Below are positions 42,869 to 51,818 of a stretch of DNA of 64,000 nt, in pieces (position 1 is the first letter of the stretch; every line of letters begins with the position of its first letter). Both the position numbers and the translations under genes were made by a program. The stretch is taken from contig JAJDDY010000056.1 of NCBI GenBank assembly GCA_029260075.1, forward strand, positions 56,204-120,203, given 5' to 3'. The notes under the pieces are model-generated. The model saw nothing but the letters and a program-made list of their open reading frames with translations. It made no database searches and was not told where the DNA came from. Source of the DNA: Phycisphaerae bacterium. Its GTDB lineage: Bacteria; Planctomycetota; Phycisphaerae; UBA1845.

Positions 42869-43410
42869 CGTACGTCGCCTTGCTCCCGTATCGTCCATGA
42901 CATGAGCTCTCGGCCACACTCTAGCGATTTCGAGTGGAAAAGGCAAAATGAGTCGTGCGGAGCGGCGAGGCGGCACGCCCACAACGGGTGCGGATCAGAT
43001 GGCAGAGAAACACTACCCTACGGCCCGCCGAAGCTCTTCGTACCGGTCCCGGACGCACCACCCCACGAAGCTCGTCGTGGAGCGCGTCCGTGACGCACCT
43101 TTTCTGTGTTCCGTAGCCAAAGACCCGTGAAGAGCGTGTTCGGGGTCAGTACATGTTCGGAACGCTCCTGGAGACTCCATCCGTCATTTGCACTACGTTC
43201 CGACGCATGACCCGGCCATATCTCAAGTCGCGTGCCGTCGCGTAAGCACAGCCTACCCGTGCTCGCGCGTGTGTCGCCATGCATGAGCGAGCGAGTTTGC
43301 CCATGCCACCCGTCGCCGATGGCGCCATCGTAGCCTGTGCGTAGGATGTGCAGACGGAAACGGTGCGTCAGGGACGCACCCTACGGAACTGGAGTGCACA
43401 CGTGGTCGAT
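42869..43410. other. Intergenic region, no gene recognised
   Basis: 542 bases between the amidohydrolase start and the stop of the next minus-strand gene. Weak GGACGCACC and CGTCAGGGACGCACC segments repeat within it (about 43050, 43092 and 43368). No convincing coding frame, terminator or RNA is seen. Confidence 0.4.
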
Positions 43411-44310
43411 TCATGGCGCCGAGCGATCTCTTTTTGCCTCCGCGGTAAAATCGATCGATACGCCAACGTATTGCGGATCGCTGTCGGTGACCAGCAAACG
43501 AAGATTGTCGTACCAGTGAGGGTCGGTTGTCGACCAGTGGTTTGCGCTGACGCGTCCAACGAACACCCGCACGCCCTCGAACTCTCGGATACGGCCTTGA
43601 ATGTGGTAGTCACCCTCCGTGTCGAACGGCACTCGGAACACACCCGTAAGAAGCCGGTGCAGCGCCTCTGTTTCGAAAAACACGCTTTTTTGGTCTCGTT
43701 CTTTGACGATCGAGATAACATCCGGAAGCGGACCACGTCGACTACGAACCACCAAACGATGCGCGTCGGCTACGCGGAGACGGACCTTGACGGCGTCAGT
43801 CTTGCGCGAACGAGATACCCTCACGTCTCCGAAGGGAGTCTTCCAGGATACCACCTCGATCCGTGCGTCCCCGGGAATATACGCGCTGTATGCCGATCGC
43901 TGCGCGGGGTCCCAACTCGTGGGAAGAAACTCATCACTGAGCACCCGTTCAAGAAAACCATTGAATTGTGCTTGTTCGTCCTTTGGAATCCGATCGCCGG
44001 GCAGATCAGGGTCGCGGACACCAAGGAACACGCCGTAACTGACTCTAGCCCGACTGAGAGCTGTAACGAACCGAGGCCGTCTTGCCACATCGGGATTCAG
44101 TTCCGCCTCTGTCCACGGGACTTCCGGAGCCCATACCAACGCTCTACTGGCATCCGGCTTGTGTTCGATTTCCTGTGCAGACGCGAACCGTGTTTCGCAA
44201 AACGCGAGTAACGGAAGCCCTACAACGATTATCGCCAGCACGCTTATTGTTCCACGACTCGATTCGTTACTGAAATTCGGTCCTCGGATTGTCATAGTCT
44301 TCATCCTCAT
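43411..44310 (-). CDS. Secreted protein, paralogue of the neighbouring 44466-45446 gene
   Basis: A 299-residue protein; N-terminal signal (TISVLAIIVVGLPLLAFCET, cleavage near SAQE). Conserved with its upstream neighbour: VPWTEAELNPDVARRPRFVT, LLTGVFRVPF, REFEGVRVFVG, and LRLLVTDSDPQYVGVSIDF followed by EAKRDR. No known domain is recognised; it is alpha/beta in appearance with no catalytic signature. ATG 44310 is used (TTG 44316 precedes in frame). It is the last gene of a three-gene minus-strand set with the large Cys-repeat protein. Confidence 0.65.
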   Translation of the reverse strand: MRMKTMTIRGPNFSNESSRGTISVLAIIVVGLPLLAFCETRFASAQEIEHKPDASRALVWAPEVPWTEAELNPDVARRPRFVTALSRARVSYGVFLGVRDPDLPGDRIPKDEQAQFNGFLERVLSDEFLPTSWDPAQRSAYSAYIPGDARIEVVSWKTPFGDVRVSRSRKTDAVKVRLRVADAHRLVVRSRRGPLPDVISIVKERDQKSVFFETEALHRLLTGVFRVPFDTEGDYHIQGRIREFEGVRVFVGRVSANHWSTTDPHWYDNLRLLVTDSDPQYVGVSIDFTAEAKRDRSAP

Positions 44311-44465
44311 GGGCAACTCGGGAAAGGAACGCGGGTTGGGTGAATATAGAAATCGGCACCGTTACTGGGGCCCACGTACACCCACACCTGTTCGGCTCCT
44401 ACTTCCGAATCAACCTTACTACACCAACGATGTCGACCGCCGCGGCATAGCTAGCCCACACTCAA

Positions 44466-45446
44466 TTACGGCATCGCACGAATCCGTTTTGCCTCTTGTC
44501 TAAAATCGATGGCGAGACGGAAGTATTGCGGATCACTGTCTGTGACCAAGAGTCGGACCCTTGCATACCAAGGTGGTTCCGGCCTTTCCTTGGCATCTCT
44601 GATTTCGCCCCCCGGCCACCTGCGGGAAATAATCGACCCGACAAGAACGCGTACGCCCTCGTACTCCTGGACGTTCCCGTGTATGACAAAATCGTCTGGG
44701 CCTAAATATGGAAACCGAAACACACCGGTTATCAGGCTGTACAGTGCATCTTGATCAAAAAATCTCTTTCCATCCACGGTGCCCCGTATGGGACCGCGAG
44801 TCTCATACTTCTCCGGAACCGTGGCGCGAATCATCAGCCGTTGCTCTGGCGATACTTTCAGACGCACGCTGAAATGGTGCCCATTGCGACCACGAACCGC
44901 CCTAAGCGTGCCGAACGCCGTCTCCCAGGTGACGGTCTCGATCTCAGCTTCGGTCGACCCGCCACGATATGCTGAATATATAGCGTTTGGATCACATAAC
45001 GGCGCCTGACAGTCTTTCGTCACGACGTGCGCGAGGAACTGTTCGAACTCGGCACGTTCGACGTCTGGAATGCTTTCGGCTGCCAAGTCAGGCTCGGCGA
45101 TCCAAAACGTTCCATAGTTCTTTCTCTGAAGATTTAATGCGGCAACGAACCTCGGGCGCTTTCCCACGTCGGGATTGAGCTCTGCTTCCGTCCAAGGGAT
45201 CGGTGGACTGGGCACATGAGCCGGGCGTGTAGCCGGCGGCTGATTCTTGATGAGCTCGAGGATTTCTTCCTCGGTTAGCGGCAATGGTGGGCTCGATGTC
45301 TGCTCCCGCAGGCGGTCCTCACGTTCACCGGGAGGTTCCTTAGCGTGTATCACCGCGATGCTGAGCAACGAGAAACCCACGACGATCTGCAAAGTCGAAG
45401 AGATGTATCGATTCCGGATGTCTGGATGATTGCACGAAACACTCAC
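44466..45446 (-). CDS. Secreted protein, paralogue of the 43411-44310 gene
   Basis: A 326-residue protein starting GTG 45446, with AGGAG seven bases upstream. Signal peptide TLQIVVGFSLLSIAVIHAKE. An extra Pro/Glu-rich segment (SSPPLPLTEEEILELIKNQP) precedes the shared core: IPWTEAELNPDVGKRPRFVA, YSLITGVFRFPYL, QEYEGVRVLVG and RLLVTDSDPQYFRLAIDF, then EAKRIR. The duplicates are clearly diverged, so the pair is old. The gene starts 18 bases after the stop of the Cys-repeat protein gene and 155 bases before its paralogue. Function unknown. Confidence 0.68.
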   Translation of the reverse strand: MSVSCNHPDIRNRYISSTLQIVVGFSLLSIAVIHAKEPPGEREDRLREQTSSPPLPLTEEEILELIKNQPPATRPAHVPSPPIPWTEAELNPDVGKRPRFVAALNLQRKNYGTFWIAEPDLAAESIPDVERAEFEQFLAHVVTKDCQAPLCDPNAIYSAYRGGSTEAEIETVTWETAFGTLRAVRGRNGHHFSVRLKVSPEQRLMIRATVPEKYETRGPIRGTVDGKRFFDQDALYSLITGVFRFPYLGPDDFVIHGNVQEYEGVRVLVGSIISRRWPGGEIRDAKERPEPPWYARVRLLVTDSDPQYFRLAIDFRQEAKRIRAMP

Positions 45447-45464
45447 TGTTCATCTCCTGATAGG

Positions 45465-47840
45465 TTATGGGCAAGCGGGGAACGGAACCTCTATCGGAAA
45501 GTGGTAGAATATATTTCCGTTAGGTGATCGATATACCCAATACTGCTTGGCCCTTAACTCCCCCTGCGGGTCCACTACTTTGAATAGCAACGCACACGCA
45601 CTGCTCGCCTCGAGGCTTGGCCAAACGGCAAAATTTTTCCCGGCGACGACGATGCTTCCTTCGAAATTGTTCCAGTTCCTGTCGGCAGCGGGTGGCGGGC
45701 TGAAATCAAATATGAGCTCGAGTATTTCGTCCGCCTCTCCGGTCACTCCGTCACCGTCCAAGTCTTGCGTGATGCCCAGCGCCGCGGCCGTCGTGAACTC
45801 GCGATCGACCGGGTTCGAATCGCTCGACGCACGGGTTTTGTACTCAATGCCGGCACCGCCCCCTATCATTCCTATAGCCAAGTTCATCAAGTGGGCTTGG
45901 TGGTGGCATTCGCCGACATAGGGGGATCCGGCCATCAGGATCCAGTCGTTCGCGATTGTTCCAACCTTTCCGCCGCCTGTCGTGAAGCCGCAAGGTGCGA
46001 ACCCGCTGAGTTCCTGACTATCACAAGGCGGTTCGGCGTCGAGTTTCTTGTGGATGCCGTCGCCCCCAAAAGCCGGAATGCCCTCAACGGCCTCCAGTAC
46101 CGTCGCGGCTTGGGCCGCCGCCAAACATACGAAGCTCAGACGCTTGTCGGTGGGTAGACCACCGGATGGCGTTCCCAGCGTCACGTAGATTTGATGATTC
46201 GTGGTGCGGAAATCGGTGAACGATGACGCACCTGGGGCCTTGGCCGACCACGAAAGGTTCGCCGAATACGCCTTCACCACGCCGGGCAAGGCGCTTGTCA
46301 CAATGGTCATGAAACGATCTTCCGTGCCCGTTGGCACACTGAACGTCCCCTCGCCGGAGATGCCGTCAGGACCGTTGACCCGCACCGTGGCCGTCCCTGG
46401 GTTGCACGAGCTGCCCGTCACCTCAACTTTGACAATCAGTGTCATCGTCGTCCCCCGCGTGTAACAAACGGGGTGATCCGGATTGTTCGCGTCCTTCCAA
46501 TCGACGCCCGTCATCGCAGCCCCCGCGTTCCACTTCTGCGTGGTTTGCGGCGTCGTAGCTTCTTCGTACATCTGATGGTCGGTTGTAAATGTGATTTCCT
46601 TGATGACGACCGAGAACGGGCACGCTTGGGCTGACGCCACCGCACCCGGCGTGCAGGCGGTGACACATTCCTGCGTTACCGGATCGCACGAATCGGTCGT
46701 GCATGGGTCACCGTCGTCGCAATTGACACAGACTGCGGGCATCCCGCAGCACGACCAGCCAGCAGGGCAGCACAAGCAGGGATCACCGCATACGGGATCG
46801 CACGGATCGGTGTTGCCACAGCAGGGGTTGTCCGGGTTGCAGCAAAGATCGTTTGGACCAAGACAGCACACGTCACTCACATCGCAACACGGATCGGGAC
46901 TGCCGCAACATGGGTTGTCTGGGTTGCAACATCGGTCGGGGTTCCCACAACAGGGATCGTTTGGGTCACAGCACGCATTATCGCTGCCGCAACACGGATC
47001 GTGGGGTCCACAGCATCGATCCGGGTTATCGCAACAGGTTGCGTCCGCGCAACAGTCCAGGTCGCCGCAAAAAGGATCGCACGGGTCGGAGTTTCCACAG
47101 CATGGATCGTTCGAGCCGCAGCATGGGTCGGACGAGCCGCAGCAGGTGCATGGATTTCCACCGCTTGGCCCACAATTGGCGACCGACATCGTCTTGGCGA
47201 ACAGATCACTTGGTGATAGATCGGGCCGGGGCACGGGCGGTGATGTGGGAATGAGCATACCCTTGTTGCGACGCTGTCCACTACGACCGCGACCGCCGCC
47301 CGTCGCAGCAGCGAGTAACGGCGGCGGGTCGCACTGATCGGAAAGCGGGGGATCGTTAACCTCGGCCACCTTCCCTTCAGGTAGCTCCAAACCAGCCACA
47401 AGGAACAACGTCTCGCTCGTGGCAAGCATCCACACATTCTCGTCGGGGAGTTCGTCGAGCGCCGTGTCGACGCCACTACGAAGACCCTCGTCCGACCCTG
47501 CAATCGAGCCAACGTCAACACCCATATCATCGCCGAGGTTGACCAAGGCGTGTCCCACGTCGCGCGGACTACTCAGCACGCGGCCATAGACCAGCAGTTG
47601 CCGCGTCTCGAAGTCGTTCCAATAGGCCATGAACGAGCGCGTTCCGCCCGGCGGAACCGGAGCGTCGTACACGAGAAACACGCCCTCGATCGATCTGATT
47701 TTGATGCGAATGTTCGTGCCCTGTTTACCACGTTGCACATTGCGCACGAACTCCGCCGGTCGCTCTTGAGCGAAAACGGGTGTCACCGTGCAAACGATCA
47801 ACGCGCACAAGACGAACGAGAACCGCAACCTCGCCCGCAC
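45465..47840 (-). CDS. Secreted protein with DPCCG cysteine repeats and a transglutaminase-like C-terminal domain
   Basis: A 791-residue protein from GTG 47840. Signal peptide RFSFVLCALIVCTVTPVFAQ. Residues 1-220 lack a known domain. Residues 223-396 hold about 50 cysteines in repeats of the type (S/N)DPCCG, with DPCDP(F/V)CGD and PDRCC variants. Residues 405-570 look beta-rich. Residues 570-790 resemble a transglutaminase-like core: GECHHQAHLMNLAIGMIG puts C645 at the nucleophile position, and NWNNFEGSIVVAGKNFAVW, then PSLEA, matches the strand that usually begins with the catalytic His, here Asn. A calcium-loop-like DLDGDGVTGEADE lies between. If correct, the domain may be inactive. Two paralogous secreted proteins follow directly. 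Confidence 0.65.
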   Translation of the reverse strand: MRARLRFSFVLCALIVCTVTPVFAQERPAEFVRNVQRGKQGTNIRIKIRSIEGVFLVYDAPVPPGGTRSFMAYWNDFETRQLLVYGRVLSSPRDVGHALVNLGDDMGVDVGSIAGSDEGLRSGVDTALDELPDENVWMLATSETLFLVAGLELPEGKVAEVNDPPLSDQCDPPPLLAAATGGGRGRSGQRRNKGMLIPTSPPVPRPDLSPSDLFAKTMSVANCGPSGGNPCTCCGSSDPCCGSNDPCCGNSDPCDPFCGDLDCCADATCCDNPDRCCGPHDPCCGSDNACCDPNDPCCGNPDRCCNPDNPCCGSPDPCCDVSDVCCLGPNDLCCNPDNPCCGNTDPCDPVCGDPCLCCPAGWSCCGMPAVCVNCDDGDPCTTDSCDPVTQECVTACTPGAVASAQACPFSVVIKEITFTTDHQMYEEATTPQTTQKWNAGAAMTGVDWKDANNPDHPVCYTRGTTMTLIVKVEVTGSSCNPGTATVRVNGPDGISGEGTFSVPTGTEDRFMTIVTSALPGVVKAYSANLSWSAKAPGASSFTDFRTTNHQIYVTLGTPSGGLPTDKRLSFVCLAAAQAATVLEAVEGIPAFGGDGIHKKLDAEPPCDSQELSGFAPCGFTTGGGKVGTIANDWILMAGSPYVGECHHQAHLMNLAIGMIGGGAGIEYKTRASSDSNPVDREFTTAAALGITQDLDGDGVTGEADEILELIFDFSPPPAADRNWNNFEGSIVVAGKNFAVWPSLEASSACALLFKVVDPQGELRAKQYWVYRSPNGNIFYHFPIEVPFPACP

Positions 47841-47923
47841 TGGAATGCGAGTGTTCTGTCGACGACGTGCGACCCAACGTGTGCGTGCCCGAGTGTGTTC
47901 GGGCGTGCTCGTTTGACGTGCCA

Positions 47924-47935
47924 GGGGGGGGGGGG
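47924..47935 (-). repeat. Homopolymer run (C12 on the gene strand) upstream of the Cys-repeat protein
   Basis: Twelve consecutive G on the plus strand, 84 bases upstream of the GTG at 47840. Such tracts are length-variable in many bacteria and could influence expression of the gene downstream; a sequencing artefact in length is also possible. Confidence 0.6.
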
Positions 47936-48078
47936 CGAAACGGCGTCGAAGCTCAAACCGCTTTGACGGTTATCACGCTGCAAGCAATCCAAATGACGCG
48001 CAAAGCACGACCCGTTACTTCTCATACCGGCCTCCCGAACAAGACGTGAAAACCCAACGGCCTAGCGAAGTCACATAA

Positions 48079-48108
48079 AGCCTATCACATTCTCGGACCG
48101 GAAGTCAA
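48079..48108 (-). promoter_or_regulatory. Candidate sigma-70-type promoter for the secreted cassette
   Basis: On the minus strand TTGACT (48103-48108) is followed after 18 bases by TAGGCT (48079-48084). The -35 is good, the -10 poor. It points at the Cys-repeat gene and lies upstream of the C12 tract. No other gene is in the 47841-48186 gap. Confidence 0.25.
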
Positions 48109-48186
48109 GAAGATTCTCAATTCTCGAGTATTTTCCGGATCATGCGCGGGAATCGCGAAAGGAACGCGGGTGAACTTGGTCCGCCC

Positions 48187-49620
48187 CTACGATTCCTTAA
48201 CCGCGGCCACCAACTCGTTGAACGCCTTCTTCCCGTCGTTGAAGAACATCAGCGTGTTGTCGGCCGCGAATAGGGGGTTGGGGATTCCCGCGAAGCCTGG
48301 GCTTAGACTTCGTTTGATGACGATGACCGTGCGGGCTTTGTCGACGTTGATAATCGGCATGCCGGCGATGGGGGAGTTGGGGTCAGTACGGGCGACGGGG
48401 TTCACCACGTCGTTGGCCCCGATCACAATGGCTACGTCGACCGTGTCCATGGTCGAGTTGACGTCGTCCATCTCTTTGAGTTTGTCATAGTCAATGTCGG
48501 CTTCCGCCAGAAGAACATTCATATGCCCCGGCATGCGCCCGGCGACGGGATGGATGCCAAACTCCACAGCCGTCCCGCGCGATTCGAGCAGGTTGGCGAA
48601 GTCGCGCACCGTGTGCTGCGCCTGCGATACCGCCAGGCCATAACCCGGAACAATCACAACACGCTGCACGCCGTCGAGCAGCATGGCGATTTCATCCGCC
48701 GACGTGGCTTTGATCTTGCCTTCGTATACATCGTCCGCCGATGGCCCGCTCGCGCTGCTGCTGCCCATAGTGGCGAAAATGACGTTGCTCAGCGAGCGGT
48801 TCATGGCTTTGCACATGATGCTCGTGAGAATCAATCCGGACGCACCAACGAGCGAACCGGCGATGATGAGCACGTTGTTGTTGATCGCGAACCCCGTGGC
48901 GCACGCAGCCAAACCGGAGTACGAGTTCAACAGGGCGATGACGACGGGCATGTCCGCGCCGCCGATGGGTATCGTAATCAACACACCGAGCACCGAAGCC
49001 GCCACAACCAGTAACCAGTACCAAGACGACGTCGTCGTGTTCATCACGACCATCACGCACAGTCCGGCGCAGACGATTGCGAATAGGCTGTTGATAAAGT
49101 GGCGACCGGGAAGCACGAGAGAACTACTGAACCAGATTTTCTTCCCGCCGAAGGTGAACTTGAACTCCGCCAGCTTGGCGAACGCCACGAGGCTACCCAG
49201 CAACGTGACCGCTCCGATCAGCCCGGAGGCTGCGATCGCTATGGTGGTCTGTTTCGCCAGAACGCCGTCGGCGTGTGCAATCAGGTACGCAAGTTCTGCA
49301 CCGGCCACCAGAAACGACGCCGCTCCACCGACACCGTTGAACAGGGCGACCATTTGCGGCATACCCGTCATCGGAATCTTCAACGCCATGATTGTACCCG
49401 CGACCGATCCGACCGCGATGCTGCCGATCAGCAGGTTCCACGAGATGATGTCCCCACCCCACAGCGTCGCCAATACGGCGATGAGCATGGCCACGGAGCC
49501 GGTTAGGTTGCCGCGCACCGCTGTGCGCGGGTGGGTCAGGCCTTTGAGCCCGAAGATGAACAGCACGGAGGCGACTAGATAGGCGACGTTTTGAATCACC
49601 TCTTTGGTTGCGGGATCCAC
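48187..49620 (-). CDS. pntB: NAD(P) transhydrogenase subunit beta
   Basis: Proton-translocating transhydrogenase, membrane and NADP(H)-binding subunit. N-terminal membrane helices (YLVASVLFIFGLKGLTHP, VAMLIAVLATLWGGD, IAVGSVAGTIMALKIPMTGM, PQMVALFNGVGGAASFLVAG) lead into domain III (VVIVPGYGLAVSQAQHTVRD, FGIHPVAGRMPGHMNVLLAE, VAIVIGANDVVNPVART, GMPIINVDKARTVIVIKRSL, GIPNPLFAADNTLMFFND). About 477 residues. GTG 49620 is preferred since AAAGG lies six bases upstream; GTG 49626 overlaps the pntA2 stop and is also possible. It is the last gene of the pnt operon. Confidence 0.92.
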   Translation of the reverse strand: MDPATKEVIQNVAYLVASVLFIFGLKGLTHPRTAVRGNLTGSVAMLIAVLATLWGGDIISWNLLIGSIAVGSVAGTIMALKIPMTGMPQMVALFNGVGGAASFLVAGAELAYLIAHADGVLAKQTTIAIAASGLIGAVTLLGSLVAFAKLAEFKFTFGGKKIWFSSSLVLPGRHFINSLFAIVCAGLCVMVVMNTTTSSWYWLLVVAASVLGVLITIPIGGADMPVVIALLNSYSGLAACATGFAINNNVLIIAGSLVGASGLILTSIMCKAMNRSLSNVIFATMGSSSASGPSADDVYEGKIKATSADEIAMLLDGVQRVVIVPGYGLAVSQAQHTVRDFANLLESRGTAVEFGIHPVAGRMPGHMNVLLAEADIDYDKLKEMDDVNSTMDTVDVAIVIGANDVVNPVARTDPNSPIAGMPIINVDKARTVIVIKRSLSPGFAGIPNPLFAADNTLMFFNDGKKAFNELVAAVKES

Positions 49621-49622
49621 GA

Positions 49623-49907
49623 TCACCCTTTCTTTCGGAACATGGAGAGCATGCGGTGGGAAACGACAAAACCACCGACGGCGTTGACCGTGGCGAGTAC
49701 GACTGCGATGCAACCGAGAACCGTAGATAGCGTACCGTGACCGCTACCGGCGGCGGTAAGTGCGCCGACCAGCGTAATGCCGGAGATCGCGTTCGACCCG
49801 GACATAAGCGGCGTATGCAGCGTCGGTGGGACTTTGGTAATGATTTCGAAGCCGACGAAAATCGCCAGCACGAAAATGGTGAGCAGGGCTACCAGATCCG
49901 TTTCCAT
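49623..49907 (-). CDS. pntA2: NAD(P) transhydrogenase subunit alpha 2 (membrane part)
   Basis: A 94-residue membrane protein with three helices: LVALLTIFVLAIFVGFEIIT, HTPLMSGSNAISGITLVGAL and VLGCIAVVLATVNAVGGFVV, then SHRMLSMFRKKG. It corresponds to the C-terminal membrane region of enterobacterial PntA; here alpha is split, as in Rhodospirillum. Its ATG (49907-49905) shares a base with the pntA1 stop, showing coupling. Confidence 0.92.
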   Translation of the reverse strand: METDLVALLTIFVLAIFVGFEIITKVPPTLHTPLMSGSNAISGITLVGALTAAGSGHGTLSTVLGCIAVVLATVNAVGGFVVSHRMLSMFRKKG

Positions 49908-51121
49908 CAGTCGTTCCTTTTCTTGGGCGTAGCCTCTGGCGCCGGCGCTGTCTCGGCTTCGATCGCCGGCATGTCGAGTATTTCACGTAGTCGTGGACTG
50001 ACGACCTCGCCGCCTCGCGTCAGCAACGTGCCGCTGTGGACCTCATTGCCATCCGGGTCGAGCGCCAGCGCGCCGTCCTTGGTGATTTCTTTGAGGAAGG
50101 TGGTCAGGTTGCGGGCGTACATCTGGCTGGCGTGGAAGGGAACCGTCGACGACAAGTTCGACGGACCCATAATCGTCACGCCATGCACCTCAACCGTCTC
50201 GTCACAACGCGTGAGTTCGCAGTTGCCGCCGCGTTCCGCAGCCAGGTCGATAATGACCGACCCCGGCATCATGCCTTTAACCATATCTGCCGTAACAATG
50301 ACCGGAGACTTTCGCCCGGGGATTGCGGCTGTGGTGATTACGATGTGACACTGAGCGACCACCTTGGTCATCAACTCGCGCTGCTTGCGAATGAAGTCGT
50401 CACCCATCTCCTTGGCGTATCCGCCCTTGTCTTCCGCCGCGCCCGTATCCAGGTCCATCTCGACGAACTTGGCGCCCAAGCTTTCGATTTGTTCCTTAAC
50501 CGCCGGCCGCACATCGTAGCCGTGAACCACGGCGCCAAGCCTACGTGCGGTCGCGATGGCCTGAAGACCAGCCACGCCGGCACCGACAACGAGCACGATG
50601 GCTGGTTTGATCGTACCAGCGGCGGTCATGAGCATCGGAAAGAGGCGCGGGGCAGCGTTGGCGGCGAGCAGAACCGCCTTGTACCCAGCCACGGTCGCCA
50701 TTGATGACAACACGTCCATGCTCTGGGCGCGGGTGATGCGGGGCATCAGTTCCATGGCGAACGCGATCACGCCCTTTTCAGCGAGCACTTTCACGCTGTC
50801 GGGCTCGGAGAGCGGATCGAGCATCGCGATAATAAGTTGGTCCTTGCGCATGAGCTCAAGGTCGGCCCGTCCGAGGTCGGGGTTGGCTCCTAGACCACGA
50901 ACCTGCAGTATGGCATCGGCGCCGTCAAACAGCGCCCGACGATCCGATACGATGTCCGCACCTTTGGCCCGGTAGTCTTCGTCGGGGTACCCCGACGCTG
51001 CGCCGGCATTGGTTTCGAGCGCGACCGTGTGGCCCTGCTTGGTGAGGATTGTGAGTGAATCCGGGACAAGGGCGACGCGTCGTTCGCCGGGGAAGGTTTC
51101 TCGTGCGACTCCGATGTTCAT
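49907..51121 (-). CDS. pntA1: NAD(P) transhydrogenase subunit alpha 1 (NAD(H)-binding)
   Basis: Soluble domain I of the transhydrogenase, of the alanine-dehydrogenase/PNT family: MNIGVARETFPGERRVALVP, YRAKGADIVSDRRALF, ALVLVVGAGVAGLQAIATAR-type Rossmann motif (in sequence IVLVVGAGVAGLQAIATARR), HGYDVRPAVKEQIESLGAKF, HIVITTAAIPGRKSPVIVTA, VIIDLAAERGGNCELT. Length 404. The C-terminus ends in a Pro/Ala/Glu and Lys-rich tail (TAPAPEATPKKRND). It is the first gene of the operon; transhydrogenase provides NADPH using the proton gradient. Confidence 0.93.
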   Translation of the reverse strand: MNIGVARETFPGERRVALVPDSLTILTKQGHTVALETNAGAASGYPDEDYRAKGADIVSDRRALFDGADAILQVRGLGANPDLGRADLELMRKDQLIIAMLDPLSEPDSVKVLAEKGVIAFAMELMPRITRAQSMDVLSSMATVAGYKAVLLAANAAPRLFPMLMTAAGTIKPAIVLVVGAGVAGLQAIATARRLGAVVHGYDVRPAVKEQIESLGAKFVEMDLDTGAAEDKGGYAKEMGDDFIRKQRELMTKVVAQCHIVITTAAIPGRKSPVIVTADMVKGMMPGSVIIDLAAERGGNCELTRCDETVEVHGVTIMGPSNLSSTVPFHASQMYARNLTTFLKEITKDGALALDPDGNEVHSGTLLTRGGEVVSPRLREILDMPAIEAETAPAPEATPKKRND

Positions 51122-51818
51122 GGATCGTATCCGCGTTCAGTAGGGCACTATGATTCAAGTGCCTGATCCGTCGTGGCCCAGCCCACTGGCAGGCCTGTCG
51201 TTAGGGGCGGAAGCATAACCGCAAGACCCGATGGCTTACAACCTCAACCGGCGAGACCGTCAACAAAGATTCCGGTTCGCCAAGACCCCGGCGCCCGGTT
51301 CGGACGGTGGTCCGGAGACAATTCGCCCTTGCACTTTGCTTGCCGCACTGCGTTTTTTTCTTGTCGCGCTCGAATGCGCTGGGAAATCGCTCTGTAGGAA
51401 GCTGCTAGCGCATGTGTCGACAGGGGTGAATCCGACCAGGCTTGACGCCGTCGAGGCAAGCGAACCGGCTTGGTGGGTTGTCGCGATCTGTGTCTTTGGA
51501 GCGTGCCTAGGAAGCCTCTATCCGAGCCGTGCCCGTGCGGAAGCGGTTTTCGCCCACGAAGCCGGACCGCTTCCTTACGGTCGCGGCTCGGTTTGTCATA
51601 ATCCTTTTTGTACACCCTCCTGGGCGCGGTCGGGTCGGACGGGGGTAGCTTGTCGATCGAATTGCCGCCGGTCTTCCGGAGCCGAAGAACCAAGACGAGG
51701 TGACTTCCCCACCGCGCAAGCGAACGGGGCGAGCTCGGATGAGCTACGCCCCGTTTGGGTGTTTCATTCGTTTCCGTTTTCGGCCATCAGCGATGGTCGT
51801 AACGGTTTCCCCGGGGTT
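51122..51818. other. Intergenic region with a family A element
   Basis: 697 bases between the pntA1 start and the stop of the basic protein gene. It contains the family A copy at 51522-51591. Open frames here run through the repeat and do not look coding. The pnt promoter must lie near 51122-51200 but was not identified. Confidence 0.5.
51522..51591. repeat. Family A palindromic repeat with degraded outer stem
   Basis: Left arm 51522-51546 (CCGAGCCGTGCCCGTGCGG...) and right arm 51567-51591 (CCGCTTCCTTACGGTCGCGG...). Flanks GCGTGCCTAGGAAG (from 51501) and CCTTTTTGTACACCC (to about 51617) are degraded forms of the outer stem seen at 20533-20646. Confidence 0.8.
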
